NCBI GenBank assembly: GCA_001600055.1 | Contig: BCIV01000019.1 | Location: 248,001-312,000, forward strand | Direction: 5' to 3' | Length of the DNA: 64,000 nucleotides | Origin: Filobasidium wieringae | Taxonomy: Eukaryota; Basidiomycota; Tremellomycetes; Filobasidiales; Filobasidiaceae | In this document: positions 49,016-60,500 of the stretch, piece by piece | How the letters are laid out: every line of letters begins with the position of its first letter | How positions within the stretch are numbered: the first letter of the stretch is position 1 | The notes under the pieces: model-generated | Databases searched by the model: none | The model's input: only the letters and a program-made list of their open reading frames with translations | What the model was told of the DNA's origin: nothing | Made by a program: the position numbers and the translations under genes

Positions 49016-50489
49016 ATGGATTCGCTACTCCAGGATTTCATAGAACCAGACTTTCATCAGGTAAATCTAGACATAGAATCAGCGTTGAAGACAGAAAGAG
49101 GAATAAAACTAGATTCAGGTAAGTCTGCATCCATCTTACTCTCCATGTTCTGCTCCTCGTTGACCCGCATCGACTCCCCCACTCAGACGATCAAATATGT
49201 CAACCAAACCTGACTCCAGACGGATGCCCACTCGGTCCTTCTTGCCTTCTCCGCCATACCCTCCCTTCCTCCAAAAACTTCCAACCCAAACCTCCCATCC
49301 CCTCACATCCGCGTGATCGTGAAAAAGTCCTCACCGTCTGTAAACACTACCTCCGAGGTCTCTGTATCATGGGAAAGAATTGTGAATTCCTACACGAATA
49401 CGATCTCAGGAAGTTTCCTGAATGCTGGTGGTGGGGGAGTTATGGGTTCTGTTCGGCTGGGGATGAGTGTCTTTATTATCACCCCAAGGTTAGGAAGAGA
49501 GAGTGCGAGGATTACAGGAGAGGGTTTTGTGTGCTGGGTCAGTGGACGAGACTGTCAGATCATGCTCTGAGTGAGACCGCTGAATGTGCTGTATCGTGAC
49601 ATCACAGGCCCAGAATGTCCAAGAAAACACACCAGGAAGATACTATGTCCACTCTACCTAGCCGGTTTCTGTCCTCTCGGTCCAGATTGTATACACGGGC
49701 AGTAAGTCTTCCTGCCTCTTTCATCTTACCTTTCCACTCAACCCCTTCTCGACGGTCTATCAGCCCACCCTCAGACCTCCCCGGACCAAACGCCTACTCC
49801 CCACCCTCCCCTCCATTGAAAAAAGACGTAGGTCCTCCTCCACCCGGGTACGGTCGTTACCACCTCTACGACCCCTACAACCCAGCGCACTGGCAAGTCT
49901 GGTCCGGCCCTGGCCAACCATCCGGTTCTCGAGCGTTCGGCAACTCTCAAATCCCCCAAGCCATCCCCTCCAATATCGACGAACAGGCCCGAAGCGCCGC
50001 GGTGAATATGGCACAGAGGATGGGATTGAGGGATATCCCGGATGACGGTGGGAAAGCTCAAGGGGGAAATCTTTGGAGGTATACCGTCATGGTTGAAAGA
50101 GGGTTGATTAGACCGCCGGAAGAAGGGGGGAGGGGGTGGAAGAGTGCTGATGAGCTGCGAACGGTCACTTGTTACGTACGTATCACCCACAAGCTCGATC
50201 CGATCCGATTCTTTCCAAAGGACTTGAGGGAATACAATTCGCTGACGGTTTCTATTTCCCTCTGTGGGAATACAGCGTTGTGGTGAGAAGGGACATTACG
50301 CTACCGTCTGTCCGAACCCCGTAAGTCCCTCTCCCGACCTTGTCTTGTTCCACCGCACAACCATCCTGACCACCCATTCCTCATTTCTCTCTCATCTCTT
50401 CTTCTCATCCTTTTCTACAGGCTAAACCGGGTGATAGAGGTGGACTTAATAGGAGAAGGAAATGGCAGGAAGGCGATGAGCCTGTTTAG
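49016..50489 (+). CDS. YTH1: YTH1/CPSF30 polyadenylation factor (CCCH zinc fingers)
   Basis: RNA-binding subunit of the cleavage and polyadenylation factor that helps recognise the poly(A) signal. Six exons (49016-49118, 49187-49537, 49608-49701, 49764-50175, 50276-50320, 50421-50489) give 357 residues. Five CCCH fingers follow one another: CQPNLTPDGCPLGPSCLLRH, CKHYLRGLCIMGKNCEFLH, CWWWGSYGFCSAGDECLYYH, CEDYRRGFCVLGPECPRKH and CPLYLAGFCPLGPDCIHGQH. A Pro-rich spacer with YGRYHLYDPYNPAHW precedes a C-terminal CCHC knuckle (CYRCGEKGHYATVC), as in CPSF30 of animals but not in budding yeast Yth1. The acidic start MDSLLQDFIEPDFHQVNLDI is also CPSF30-like. Confidence 0.93.
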
Positions 50490-51694
50490 AAGGGATGGGC
50501 GAAGGGGAAAAATTGCGGGAGGGGGAAGGAGGGTGCCGGGGTTGTATGACATTGACGACTATTTACGATCGATCGCTTGCGTTGGGATCAACCCCGAGAG
50601 ATTTCGAGTGAAAAACTAGCAGGGAACGATAGGGAAGTGACTATACGTACTAAATGGACACATCATGGTCAACGACCTAGGTGGTCGAGACGGTTTGAGC
50701 AAGAAGCGATTAAAATGGGAAGAACAAAGGAATAAGGTCTTCAACAGCGTTCCAATAGACCTAGCTTCTGCCTTTACCCCACCAGCTAACATCTCGACTG
50801 CAGAACGGAAAGAGGCTCATGAAGAGATCAGGCAAAGGTTATCATGTCCAATAGGAGGAGCAGAGCGGTACTTCAGGATGTTCATAAGGGTGGGTGGTAC
50901 AGAGTCTAACACGTCTTGATATCATGTCCTTCAGGTGTGCAATACCTGTTCTTGTGTACAACCTATAGAAGAAGCTACTCTAAAGCATTCCCCTACGTAC
51001 CCTCTCCCTCTCCTGCAAGGTCCATGCATGAAGAAGACGCTTCTCCTCCCAATGGTTCCCCCTCCCTTGCGGTCCCCCACTCGCAGCACCTCCGACGCCT
51101 TCACCTCTGACACCTTCACCTGCAACACATGTTCCTTCATGATTGGGATCACATACACCTTCAACACGTGTTCCTACACCAGCCCCATCGTCAGCTGAAA
51201 AAGATGTCGAAATGGGCATCATCAAGGAATATGAACTAGAGTTTCCTTGTTCTCAGGGCGCCAACATGGAGATCATAGAGGAATGTGATCCAGAGTTTCC
51301 TGGATTTATGTATGCGGCGGCGACAGACTACACGTATTGCGAGGCGAATGATGCGGCGACGAACTATTGCGAGGCGACAAATGGTTGCCTGAACCTCCCG
51401 AAATATTACAGTGTTATTTTTGGTAGAAGGAGTTCGCCCCTTAGGTACAATGTCCGTATCGAACAGCCTTGTCTTTGCTTCCTCACGAGCACCCTCGCTG
51501 GAGCTATCTCTGCTACCTCGAACTACCCCCCGTAGCCTCAAGCTCACCCTCAGAGGACGTCTTCACCCGTATTTCGTTCTTGACCTCACCTCGAATGAAG
51601 CGACGAGCCTATCCCGTCAAAACGCTCGCTATGGTATCCATGTCCAATTCCGCTAGACCGAGTACAACCGACCCGCACCGATCATCACGCCGCG
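50490..51694. other. convergent region with a possible small gene
   Basis: 1.2 kb between YTH1 and the FAR1-like gene. It contains a candidate two-exon plus-strand gene from ATG 50665 (listed separately) and imperfect repeats around 51230-51390. No RNA gene was recognised. Confidence 0.45.
50665..51198 (+). CDS. candidate small spliced gene, function unknown
   Basis: ATG 50665 opens a frame (GLSKKRLKWEEQRNKVFNSV, TAERKEAHEEIRQRLSCPIG) to a GTGGGT donor near 50890. An acceptor TTCAG just before 50935 keeps the frame into VCNTCSCVQPIEEATLKHS and on to a stop at 51198, giving about 160 residues. Paired CxxC motifs (CNTCSC, CNTCSF) could bind metal. The first exon looks coding; the second is low in complexity and may be read differently, because another frame (51143-51535) is also open and carries repeated acidic units. 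Low confidence. Confidence 0.3.
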
Positions 51695-53725
51695 TCACTC
51701 CCTATCGAACCCCAACCCCTCCGCCACATCCGGCCCATCAGGCGTCCCCGCCGCATCCCCCTCGATCCCCCCTTCCTCCGACTGTCCCATGACGACCCTA
51801 TCGAGCGCCATCCTAGTCCTCAACGAATCGTGTTCCCGTTCGACGCGTTTCAGCCTCTCCACTTCGGACTCTAGGAACTGTAAGCGGAGGAGTACGGAGT
51901 GTTCTTTGACGAGGGTCTCGTGTGCCGAGGAAGTCGGGGTGGTCGTTCTCGATAACGGTGCGAGGGAGGGGTCTAGGTCTTCCGGATGAGGGTGAGGGTG
52001 AGGGTCGTGGGGTTGTTCGTGTTCATCATGCTCATGATCGTGATCGTGCCCATGATGACCCCCCATAACGCCCCTACTCAACAACCCCTCGTCCTCCCTA
52101 TACCCATCCAAATAAGTCTCATCCTGCATCCCCCTCTCCTGTTCGAGCCCGTGACCCAACGCTTCGTATCGCGAGACGAAATCGTCCCCCTCCCCCTCCC
52201 CGTTCCCCATCCCAGCTCCGATCCCAGCCCCATCCTCATGCCCATCCCCCTGCCCCGCATCCCCTCCAGCGAGCCCAACCCCAACCCCGATCCCCAAACC
52301 CATCCCATTGACGGAAGACCCAACGACATCCATAGCCCCATTCAAGCTCATCTCGTGGTGTAAATTCTCTCTCGTCCTGATATCACTTATATTGGAGGCT
52401 GCCTGTTGCGCGTGTCCGTGCCCGTGTGCATGTGCGTGCGGGTGTGCGTGGGCGTGTGCGTGTCCATGTGCCAAAGGACCCCCGAGAGGGGGTAACATGG
52501 GGTCGAAAGGGGAGGGCAAGGCTGGACCGAGGGAGAGGAGGGATGAAGCTCCGGGTGTTCGGATATGGTGGAATGTCGAAGGATCTAGCGGGTCTTGTCC
52601 CACTTGACCTTGACCTTGATTTTGATCGTTATCCAACCCGGAACCGGAGCCGAGAGGAAGACCAGGATCAAACGTATTCAAATCTTGTCCCTGTACTTTC
52701 TTCCTCCTCCCCCTCCCCCCTGCGCCTCCCGCACCGGCAGCCGCAGCCGCACTCGCACCCGCCCCCCCCGCTCTAACCCGTCTCCGAACCGGTCTCCCCC
52801 CAAACCTCTCAAAATCAGGCTCATGATTATGTTCCTCACTCTTCACCCCAAAAGTCCATCGGTTCGTCTCCGGATCCACCCTATGCGCGTATAGATAAAA
52901 CGGGCAGTTGGTCTTGGTCGAATGGACTTTGCGGAGTCTCTCTTGGGGCGTCCTTGTCTCCCTGTGTAACCCCGATTTGGAACAGCGGAGGTTGGAGGCT
53001 CGGAGGATGCCTTTTTTGGAACGGGTGGGGTTGTAGATACTTATCCCGAACCCTGATTCGCGGGCGATGAGGACGACGGATTCGTACAGATCGTCAAACG
53101 TGGGGTATTCGCGTGGTTCGAAATGACCTAGCGTCTGAAGGTTCTGTTGCTGTGCATGTACGGGCAGGTGTTGGGGTTGTTGTTGAAGCGATTGGGATGG
53201 GGATTGGGGGATGGAGAGGTTGGATGTGGAACCGGAAGGGATCTGATCCAATAGAGAACCCGATGAACTGCCGCCTAGGGGAAGGGAGGGGATGGTTAAA
53301 GGTAATGCTAGAGGAAGAGGAATAAGGGAAGCTGAACCGAGCGTCTCTTGCCCTTGTTGTTCCGTTTCTCCTTGTCCGTGAGATTGTTCCTGTGTGTGGG
53401 TTTGAATGTGAGACGGATGTGCATGTGAATGTGATGGATGCGAATGCGAATGTGAGTGCGGGTGAGGAGGGGAAGGAAGTGGATAAGGAGAAATCGGGTG
53501 ATCTGTAACGTGATAGTTCGAACGAGAGGGTAATTGTTCCGGATCATCATGTCCATCTTCCTGTTGTTGTCCGTGCATGTGCATGTGCTGGTGAGATCCC
53601 GAATACCCGTGTTCGTCTTCAAGTTGCGGTTGATGCTGCGGATGATACCCCTCCGCGTCGTCCATCGCCATCCCCATTTCCCGATCGGGATTATACTTTG
53701 GATACCCTTCTTCTTGTTGGTCCAT
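51695..53725 (-). CDS. FAR1-like DNA-binding domain protein
   Basis: Single exon, 677 residues from ATG 53725 (the frame is open further upstream but has no earlier ATG). Residues about 205-310 match the FAR1/WRKY-GCM1 type zinc-binding DNA-binding domain: FDDLYESVVLIARESGFGIS, LRCSKSGLHRET, STKTNCPFYLYA, RWTFGVKSEEHNHEP (the C...C...HxH ligands). It is flanked by long low-complexity regions: His/Ser/Pro repeats before it (HPHSHSHSHPSHSHAHP) and Gly/Ala and His/Gly runs after it. A Leu-rich segment near the C-terminus (LLRLQFLESEVERLKRVERE) could be a short coiled coil. FAR1 domains derive from Mutator-like transposases; no transposase core is present, so this is probably a domesticated transcription factor. 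Confidence 0.82.
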   Translation of the reverse strand: MDQQEEGYPKYNPDREMGMAMDDAEGYHPQHQPQLEDEHGYSGSHQHMHMHGQQQEDGHDDPEQLPSRSNYHVTDHPISPYPLPSPPHPHSHSHSHPSHSHAHPSHIQTHTQEQSHGQGETEQQGQETLGSASLIPLPLALPLTIPSLPLGGSSSGSLLDQIPSGSTSNLSIPQSPSQSLQQQPQHLPVHAQQQNLQTLGHFEPREYPTFDDLYESVVLIARESGFGISIYNPTRSKKGILRASNLRCSKSGLHRETRTPQERLRKVHSTKTNCPFYLYAHRVDPETNRWTFGVKSEEHNHEPDFERFGGRPVRRRVRAGGAGASAAAAAGAGGAGGRGRRKKVQGQDLNTFDPGLPLGSGSGLDNDQNQGQGQVGQDPLDPSTFHHIRTPGASSLLSLGPALPSPFDPMLPPLGGPLAHGHAHAHAHPHAHAHGHGHAQQAASNISDIRTRENLHHEMSLNGAMDVVGSSVNGMGLGIGVGVGLAGGDAGQGDGHEDGAGIGAGMGNGEGEGDDFVSRYEALGHGLEQERGMQDETYLDGYREDEGLLSRGVMGGHHGHDHDHEHDEHEQPHDPHPHPHPEDLDPSLAPLSRTTTPTSSAHETLVKEHSVLLRLQFLESEVERLKRVEREHDSLRTRMALDRVVMGQSEEGGIEGDAAGTPDGPDVAEGLGFDRE

Positions 53726-54178
53726 CGTTCGTCGTTGCGTGTGTCTTTGGTGTTTGGCTGATGGCAGAGTGGTGTAACAGCAGTGTGACCAGGTACTTTC
53801 GGTCGACGACGACCTGCTCACCTCCCATTCAAATCGCCAAATGCGCTAAGATCGACGCGTACTTTGCGCTTCTGATACGCGTCGCCCCCTGAACGTACAC
53901 ACCCATCGAACAAAAAAGCCTCCCCCCACGCCGTTTCAGCTCGGGAAGGGAACCCCTTGATGAGACCCCGCGTTTCAGGTGATCCAGTCCTTTGAACCTT
54001 TTGTTCGATCGAGCGCGCGCTGAAACGTGTCAGAACAATAAACCTCAAGCTGTCGATCGAAGTTGAACAATCGATTTCGTGTTTCTAGGGAATTTGTACT
54101 TATAACAATTCGATTCACTATCGCTCGGTCACTCGCAAGGTAACGTACACTGACCACCAGTGCCACTGTCTACCAACC
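53726..54178. promoter_or_regulatory. bidirectional promoter of the FAR1-like and Cys-rich receptor genes
   Basis: 453 bp between divergent start codons. The minus-strand frame of the FAR1-like gene stays open for about 96 nt into this region without an ATG. No other gene. Confidence 0.5.
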
Positions 54179-57100
54179 ATGCTAACCCTACCCAACCTCC
54201 TCCTCGCCCTCTTCATCCCACTCACACTCGCAGAGAACAAGAAGAAACACTACACCTGTACCCCATCCGAATGCGTACAGACGGATACATCCGTTCAACG
54301 TGAGTTCCTCACCATAACCCATCCAACCGAACTAACAACGTCTTGCGACCTCACAGTGGGTATAGAACTCCGTTCCTCCTCATCCCTAAACCTCCTCCCG
54401 GGGAGTTATACCGCGGATTCGGCTATCGCTCGGCTATTACCTACCGTCTCCTTCACCTACCCCTTCACAAACGGGTCACAGTCTTCGAACGCAGGAACGG
54501 AAGATCATGGCATTTTCGGGGAGATCGAGTCTTACCCACATTCCAGTTGGGTATTGAATCGTTCGACAACAGAATCGGGGACGACAGGCGATACATGGCC
54601 CTTAACAATCAACCACCCTGAAGGTCCTCTCTGGTTCTCTGAACCGCGGTACGGATCCCAACCCCAACCACTCCCTCCCTTTCCCCTCTCATACGGAGGA
54701 AGTAATACTTCGCCGGGATCGATCGGATCGTGGCAATCGCTCTACCTCCCTCTGAACACTTTCCTCTACTTCCCACCGTCCTCTTCCTCGTCGCAGTCCG
54801 AATGGTCCAACCTCCAGATCCATACGAGTATACCTTACAAACAAAACCTCGGTCCGGTATTGAGCAAGAGCACGGACGATCTAGGTCGAGCTGTTTGGGC
54901 TAGCTGTACGTCCCGTCTTTCTTATCTCTCTTTCTCTCTTTCGGTGGAAGGAGAGGGGCGAGCGGACAAGCGCGCATACAGACGGATGGCTGATTTAAGA
55001 TCTCGATCTGGCTTGGTGGATTTTGTTGATCTTTCGATCGGCTGGGGAAAGACGATTGTGATCCTCCTTGTGGGAACGGAGGGATCTGTCAACCCGTCTT
55101 CTCCTCCTCCTCTTCGTCCAACACCTCACTCTCCTCATCCTCGCCGTCCAACTCCTCGCGCGCACTAGGATCACAATGTACCTGTAAACAAGGATACACC
55201 GGTCCATCCTGCACATCCTGTCTTCCCAATCATTACGGTCCCGGATGCTCCCCTTGCCCGGTTCAGTGTTTCCTCGGCAGCGTCTCGAACGTATCCTCGG
55301 CCAGCGGTTCGGGAACGGCGGTAGAGGGGACGGGGGCGGAGGGGAAATGCGATGATGGGATTACAGGGACGGGTGGGTGTTTAGGTGTGGTTGGGAATAG
55401 TTCTTCCTGTACGTCCGGCTTTCAGCTTCTAGCTTCTCCATTGACGCTCGACTGAACCGGACCTCGTTCTACCTTACCTGATGATGGGAATAGCCTGCGG
55501 ATGTTTATACGGGACGTGCACTTCCTCGAATTCTTGTGCTTGTTCGGCAGGGTATATGGATCCGCCCGAAGGACAAGGTGGGGAGAGATGTTCCGTCTGC
55601 GCTTTAGGGTTCGGGAAGGGTCCGGGTGGTTGTGTTGGTACGTCTTACCGGCCCTTCGATCTTTCTTCCGCAGAGCAGAGCAGGGAACCTGATCCACGCT
55701 CGAGGCGTTTTCTTCTTCAGCCTGCCCGTTAGGGACACTTCAATGCGACGGTCCCACTCCCTCCTGCGTATCGGGGTACAAGGTCGACTTGGGAACCGGT
55801 CTTTGTGTTCCTCTCGGGACCGCTGCGAGTTGTATCGACGGGCAATATTGGGATGGGGCTGGGTGTTCGATGTACGTCCTTTCGTCGAACAAGTAGGGAA
55901 AAGGGTAGAGAGACTGATCGGTACGCTTTACTTTGGGGTGGACAGGTGCTCACCTGCGTGTCAGACTTGTACCGGACCTGGATCGGGGGAATGTTTGAGG
56001 TGTGCTAGTCCGAGGTAAGTCCCCTCTCCAACGAAAGGAAGGGGATCAAAGGGAGTTCTAATTTCCCCCGCCACTTGCGAACAGATTCAACTTGAATGAG
56101 ACTTGTGTGGGGTACGATCCTTCCTCCGGGATCTGCGATTCGACGGGGACCACCTTGAGTGGTGTTTATGTGGCTGATAATGCTGCAGGTCGATGCGATG
56201 GTACGCACCTCCCTCATCCATATCATAACCCAATCTGATTCACACTCTCGCTTCAGAAGCTTGCCCACAAGGTTGTCTGGAATGCGCTATTCCTAACTTT
56301 TCAATCACCGCTACAAAGAATGATACCCGCTGTACGGCTTGTCAAGAAGGCTGGGTACTTCAGGGTGACGAGTGCGTGCAGGGATGTGGGAAAGGGTTCT
56401 TCTTACCCGTCGCTGCGCCGAACCTGAATGGGACTTGTCAAGGTGAGCATCGGCCATTTCGGAACGTCCGAAGAGATGACTGACCCTTCGGATTTAGCTT
56501 GTGATACGACCAAATGCTCCACATGTTCCACGACATCCACGCAATGCGCGACTTGCGCGGATCCTACTTTCTTCGCCACCTCGGATGGAAGTTGCGTCAC
56601 TACATGTCCAACTGGGACATACATCAGTACCAGCAGCAAACGCTGCATCTCTTGCCCTTCCGACTGCGCGACTTGTTCTGAAGATGGACAATGCCTTACT
56701 TGTCCTAGTGCCTCTCCTTTGCTCAAGAAGGGACGATGTTCGACAATGTGCGGACCATCCCTGTACTGGGACAGCTCCTTGGTCGCTTGCAAACCATGCA
56801 CGAGCCTATGTTCATCTTGTATCGGCCCGGAAGCGAACCAGTGCGTTACTTGCTCGGAAGGTAGTATAATGAAAGGTGGATCTTGCTACACCCCATCTTC
56901 ATGCACGCCAGTACCGGGATTAGGAGTATGCTTGCGAAGCGATATATCAAAGGAAACCCTATGGTGGCCTTATGTCCTCGTCGTCGGTCTCCTCCTCGGG
57001 ATTCTGGGGATGATCTTCTGGTGGATCCGACGTACGCGACGTCATAGACGAGAAGAAACGGCAGCGCTCGCCGCGACTATGGATGACAACGAAGTCAATA

Positions 57101-57486
57101 AGCGTATCCAAGGAATGGGAGGATTGTTCAAGATGTTAAACACGATGCGGATGAACGAGAAAACACCGGTCCGAGAGAGTTTCTTCTCTGCTGGAAACAC
57201 CCTGGCGCCGCCTCCTGCGTATTCACCTTCCGATAACAAGCATAGAGGGAGCTTTGAACTCATGGTACCATCACCTACCCTCGCAGGACCTCCTCGGGTA
57301 CCCATCGCCACGGAGGATACCAAATCTTATCCACTAGAAGAATTCGTCAGCAGCAGACCGCTTTCCAAGCGATCCGTGAGCTTTGCTGATCAGTCCGTAT
57401 GGTTCACCGACAAGAAGGATTCACGTGCCTTTTCAGATACGAAAGACAAGGGAAACACCTCGAGAATAGCACATTGTGAAGTGTAG
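54179..57486 (+). CDS. Cys-rich single-pass membrane protein, furin/EGF-like repeats (receptor-like)
   Basis: Nine exons (54179-54299, 54357-54905, 55082-55408, 55494-55637, 55721-55871, 55946-56014, 56085-56200, 56257-56442, 56498-57486) give 883 residues. A signal peptide (MLTLPNLLLALFIPLTLAE) leads to a Ser-rich ectodomain of about 240 residues with several N-glycosylation sequons. Then about 350 residues are dense in Cys: CTCKQGYTGPSCTSC (EGF-like), CGCLYGTCTSSNSCACSAGY, CSPACQTCTGPGSGECLRC, CPQGCLECAIP, CPSDCATCSEDGQCLTCPSA and CTSLCSSCIGPEANQCVTC, the CxxCxxC spacing of furin-like growth-factor-receptor repeats. One TM helix (YVLVVGLLLGILGMIFWWI) precedes RRTRRHRRE and a 150-residue tail with a PPAY motif. 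No kinase domain. Ligand unknown. Confidence 0.85.
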
Positions 57487-57572
57487 CATAGCATGATCGT
57501 TTATAATCTTTTGTATATGGCATATTTATGAGTTGTATTTGCTCTGCATGACAGTCAATCAGATCATGATGA

Positions 57573-60500
57573 CTAGAACGATGGGGTCGGTGGACGAGTC
57601 GCGTTCCTTGACAGATCCGGCGCTCTTTCCTCTGCGAACGCATCAAGAATCCTGACCACATCGGACGATAGATAACCGAGTTCAGTCACTTCATCCGTCG
57701 TCATTGCCGTGTCAAAGTCCTCATCGCCTTGTCGTGCAGATCCACGACCCATCTTGTCCAACTCCTCATCAAAGACTCCAAACTCGCGCTCTTCCTCATC
57801 ATCGTCGTCATCCAAGGTAGGCGATGCAGCTCGAGACTGCGTTGCACTTTTCGTTGATACCGGTATCTTGGCGCGGTTGATCTGGTCGAGACCTTCCCAT
57901 ACCCTCAAGAAACAGCTGTCCATCACGATACGGAGACGCTGAACGTCGTCAAGCGCGTCGAGGTTTCCAGTAATCGGTAGCCATTCGTCGGCCTCTACAA
58001 AAACGGAACATCATTCAATATAGAAGGTGCGCTTCGTAGAGAGCTTGTGAACATACCTAGTCCATTTTCCAGCACCCTCATCTTGGACGCGCCAAACAAG
58101 AGGTAGGTGAGAGGGTCGATCCTGGTCACGTTTCGCAGTTGCTTCGGAGCGGCACCGGAACCTTGCATACTAGCGACCTTTTCTTGGAAAGTATATAACC
58201 GTTTTTCTCCCGCAAATATGCCTTCACCGACTGCGGGAGTGAGATCTTCCCTTTTCTTGTTGTTGACACTGCTAACATGGATCAAGCAGTTCTAAACGAG
58301 AAGCGTCAGCCAAATTCCCGTAATGAAAACAACGCACAATGACTCACTGCATCTTGTGCCGTGCGACAAGTTTTCGGTGAGGTGCGGATGGCAAAGTTCG
58401 GTATTGATCCAATTGAGATCAATGCCGCCTTCAGAGGTAGACTATCTGCATTTACATCAAAGCCCTCAGGCACGACTAACTGCCGTCTCCTTTTGACGTA
58501 TCGCTTCCCACTTATTAGCGTAAGCGCGTTGGCATGAACAAGCGCATCATATAGCTGCTCCCGAATCTGCTGAATTCCGAGCATCGTAGCTTTGTTGAGG
58601 AGGTTGTCCGACAAAAATTCGTTGGCTGAGCGGTAATCGCCTCGTGATTGCTTTTCCCACCAAGCGTTGAAAGCGGCTTCGACGCACAAAGCATCCGAAC
58701 GGAAATGTTTGGGCGACCAGAAATCCTTGATCTCGTTGCTTTGCTCTCGCAAATGCATCGGAGCAAGGAAAGGATCTCTACTTCCCAGAATCGCAGCTAT
58801 CGTAAGAGCTCTGAGGAAGATTGTCGTTTTAGCAGATGCCACATCACCTACAGGAGGACGCTGACTTACGGAGAAAGACACTTGAATACGGTACCAAATA
58901 AGAGCAGCTTCCCTAACCGTGCATCACAAGGGATTTGGAGGAGGATTTTACCCAACGGTAACACATTTTGCTTGCTATCAAGCGCTCCCAACATACGCAA
59001 CATCGAAAGGGCAGCCTCTACTCGTTCTTCTGCTGGAGGCTCGATCGCCTGAGCCAACACATCTTCTACCATCCCGATGTTCAATGCTGTGGTATGGTTT
59101 GCCATCAGCACAACACATTGAGCGGGCTCATCATCACAACAAACTGACCTTTGACATGCATGACGACCTCTTGCAGATCCAGTCGAAGCATCTCCACAAT
59201 TTGATGCTGTCGAAGCGATCTATGTCGGTTCGTTCCGAAGACAGCATAGTAGTCACCAGGGCGCTCTCGTCCAGCACGCCCAGCTCGCTGATCCAAGTTT
59301 GCACTTCCAGCCCAAGAAGTCACCAGCGCTGACACATGTCGACTAGGGTCATAGGTCTTCATCTTTGCCCTTCCACTATCGACCACAACTGTAGTGCCAG
59401 GGATGGTAACAGATGTCTCTGCGATGTTGGTCGCGAGAATGATCCGCTGTACACCTTCCGGAGCGGCAACGAATACTTCGCGTTGTTCTGCGACAGGCGT
59501 CGTGGAATGCAATGTATGAATGACGTATTTACTGCGGTTATTGAAGTCCACGGGCAGAGGCGACCTGCGATCCTCATTGGTCAAAAGTTTGTGAACACGT
59601 TTCATCTCTTCCAAACCAGGCAGGCTACGATGGAACATCAGAGTCAGTCAAAAAATACTGGCTGTGCAGCCTTCAGCAAAACACATACAAAACAAGTATA
59701 TCTATTACAGCCAAGGCAGGAGCTTTAGGTTCTCTGGTGAATCCAATGTCAGGACGAACTCACGGCCGAAAGTATGCTTGATCGCAACATGACAGATCGT
59801 CATAGCGACCAGAGGATATGGCATGTCGATCTCCTTTTCGTATCCACTATTGACGCTACCGGCAGCATTGTCAGCATCCAGGTACTGCTTTACAATCTTG
59901 TCCTGTTTTCGTCAACAAACACTATTGTCAGCTTCTTTGACTTTTTTTCGGCGCGCCGGGTCTTACCTGGAAAACCCAGCTTGCGAGTCCTACAGCTCGA
60001 CGTTGTAAGTCGCCAATGAAACCATCCAAGTAGTTGCGTTGCACGGGGAATGTCTTTCCCGGCACATCCACCAGAGGAGCCTTTATACCTCGGTCGTTCT
60101 TGAAGTATTCTCGGAACAAATCGGCATTGATGGTTGCACTCATCAACAAGATCTTGGGCGTATGCAAACCTGCTTGTTTTCGCGTCTTCAACATCCGTTT
60201 GAGAATCACCAGTAATAAATCCGTATCAAGGTCTCTTTCGTGAACCTCATCGAGAACGATGTGAGAAACGGCGTCGAACCAGGTGACTTCATCCTGATGA
60301 GACAACGCTGATTGCAATCGCTTGAGGAGGATACCAATAGTCATAAAGGTAATGTTTCCATTGTCTTCGGGCAATTTGGCATCGAACCGGACATGGTACC
60401 CGACTTCTCGGCCGATCTTTGAGTTTCGCTCATCAGAAACACGATCGGCCAGCGCAAGAGCAGCCAAGCGTCGTGGCTGAGTCACCAAAATTCGGCAATC

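Noticed and set aside
50890..50934. YTH1 extending downstream through 50665-51198
   Set aside because: YTH1 ends cleanly at a TAG at 50487-50489 after the conserved zinc knuckle and basic tail.
51986..53325. Plus-strand frames opposite the FAR1-like gene
   Set aside because: Repetitive His/Pro codons on the minus strand create long open complements; no domain in these frames.
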